Shown: positions 6,146 to 7,033 of the stretch, piece by piece | How the letters are laid out: every line of letters starts with the position of its first letter | Position numbering within the stretch: position 1 is the stretch's first letter | Source: Actinomycetes bacterium | GTDB taxonomy: Bacteria; Actinomycetota; Actinomycetes; Streptosporangiales; Streptosporangiaceae | Direction of reading: 5' to 3' | DNA length: 7,033 nucleotides | Assembly: GCA_023425615.1 (NCBI GenBank) | Contig: JAFACJ010000711.1 | Coordinates: forward strand, 1-7,033 | The notes under the pieces: generated by a model | Told to the model about the DNA's origin: nothing | Seen by the model: only the letters and a program-made list of their open reading frames with translations | The model's database searches: none | Translations under genes and position numbers: made by a program

Positions 6146-7033
6146 GCGACGGGCCGCTGGCGGGCATCAGGATCCTGGAGGTCGGCCACATGCTGGCCGG
6201 CCCCTACGCCACCATGATGCTCGCCGACCTCGGCGCCGAGGTGACCAAGCTGGAGCCGCCCGGCGGCGACATCTCGCGGCAGGTGGGCGACGCCTACTTC
6301 GCCAGCCTGAACCGCGGCAAGCGCAGCATCCGGCTCGACCTGCACTCCGAGGCGGGCCAGGCGCGGCTCGGCGAGCTCGTCGCCGGGTCGCACGCGCTGC
6401 TGGTCAACCTCAAGCCGTCGGCGATCCACCGGCTCGGGCTCACCTACGAGGCGCTGAAGCGCTGGAACGAGCGCATCGTGTGCGTCGCGCTCACCGGCTT
6501 CGGCATGGACGCGGGCGACGACCCGGCGTTCGACTACGTGGTGCAGGCGTCCACCGGCGTCGCCTCGCTCACCGGCGACCCCGGCGGGCCGCCGACCCTG
6601 CCCGGGTACTCCTCGGCCGACAACTCCTCCGGGCTGACCGCCGCGATCGGGCTGCTGGCCCAGATCGTCTCCGGGCGCGGCGGCCAGGTGGAGGTGTCGC
6701 TGCGGGACGTGATGCTCTCCCAGCTCAACTACCGCGCGTCCGCCTATCTCAACGAGGGAGCCGTGCCGCGGCGTATGCCCTTCGGCGCGCACTCCTACTA
6801 CACCCCGGCCCAGCTCTTCCCGACGGCCGAGGGGTATCTGGCGCTGTTCATCACCCATGACGGCTTCTGGAAGTCCTTCGCCGCCGAGGCGGGCGTCGAG
6901 GGCTTCCCCACGATGGCCGAGCGCGCGGAGCGGCGCGAGGAGGTCTTGGCCGTGGTGACCGCGGCCCTGGCCACCGACACCGCCGCCTCCTGGGAGGCGC
7001 GGCTGCGTCCGCACGGCGTCCCCGTGGCGGCCG
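6142..7033 (+). CDS. Class III CoA-transferase (CaiB/BaiF family), 3'-truncated by the window edge
   Basis: 297 complete codons are visible without a stop; the family is usually about 380-420 residues, so the C-terminus lies beyond the window. The enzyme would move CoA from a donor thioester (often succinyl-CoA) to a carboxylic acid. The N-terminal segment LAGIRILEVGHMLAGPYATM (6-25) is classic, followed by DLGAEVTKLEPPGGD (29-43) and LNRGKRSIRLDL (56-67). Asp160 in GYSSADNSSGL (155-165) is at the position of the catalytic Asp of formyl-CoA transferase (D169), which forms the acyl-anhydride. The sequence around 130-136 reads FDYVVQA instead of the His-containing GHDINY of alpha-methylacyl-CoA racemases, so a transferase is favoured over a racemase. 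It starts with GTG at a 4-base overlap with the LLM gene. The open frame is read directly from the sequence; the substrate is unknown. Confidence 0.93.
   Translation, partial: MSDGPLAGIRILEVGHMLAGPYATMMLADLGAEVTKLEPPGGDISRQVGDAYFASLNRGKRSIRLDLHSEAGQARLGELVAGSHALLVNLKPSAIHRLGLTYEALKRWNERIVCVALTGFGMDAGDDPAFDYVVQASTGVASLTGDPGGPPTLPGYSSADNSSGLTAAIGLLAQIVSGRGGQVEVSLRDVMLSQLNYRASAYLNEGAVPRRMPFGAHSYYTPAQLFPTAEGYLALFITHDGFWKSFAAEAGVEGFPTMAERAERREEVLAVVTAALATDTAASWEARLRPHGVPVAA

Noticed and set aside
6142..7033. Alpha-methylacyl-CoA racemase as the identity of the CaiB/BaiF gene
   Set aside because: The His-containing racemase motif is replaced by FDYVVQA, and the CoA-transferase catalytic Asp160 context is present.

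Overview
The window is a very GC-rich stretch (about 70% G+C by eye) from a bacterium. GC-ending codons, GTG starts, tight gene packing and a probable F420-type luciferase-like oxidoreductase all point to a high-GC actinomycete. The genus cannot be read from this sequence.

All eight coding regions lie on the + strand and fill almost the whole window. In order they are: the 3' part of an amidohydrolase (ACMSD-like) gene (2-586); a FadD3-like acyl-CoA ligase (583-2010); a 3-hydroxyisobutyrate-dehydrogenase-family oxidoreductase (2038-2850); a small EthD-like dimeric alpha/beta-barrel protein (2853-3179); the large subunit of a split coenzyme-B12-dependent acyl-CoA mutase (3179-4753); its separate B12-binding small subunit (4753-5154); an LLM-class oxidoreductase (5189-6145); and the 5' part of a class III (CaiB/BaiF) CoA-transferase (6142-7033). 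Four junctions overlap by 1 or 4 bases, one gap is 2 bases, and the longest gap is 34 bases. No terminator or internal promoter is visible, so this reads as the middle of one operon that continues past both edges. No gap exceeds 300 bases, and no RNA gene, mobile element or CRISPR array was seen.

The set looks like a catabolic module working on CoA thioesters. A carboxylic acid would be activated by the ligase or the CoA-transferase, rearranged by the B12 mutase, and oxidised or trimmed by the dehydrogenase, the LLM oxidoreductase and the amidohydrolase-fold enzyme. The substrate is unknown.

The most interesting point is the mutase. Aligned by eye with methylmalonyl-CoA mutase (MCM), it keeps the Tyr and Arg (MCM Y89 and R207) that hold the substrate carboxylate. 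Known split mutases for isobutyryl-CoA and 2-hydroxyisobutyryl-CoA change those residues. It also replaces MCM Tyr243, next to the catalytic His, with Ala, and rewrites the MCM 327-330 segment. This suggests a two-subunit mutase for a larger, carboxylate-bearing acyl-CoA, in an operon with no visible methylmalonyl-CoA pathway partners. A second signal is a perfect 12-base inverted repeat inside the start of the ligase gene.
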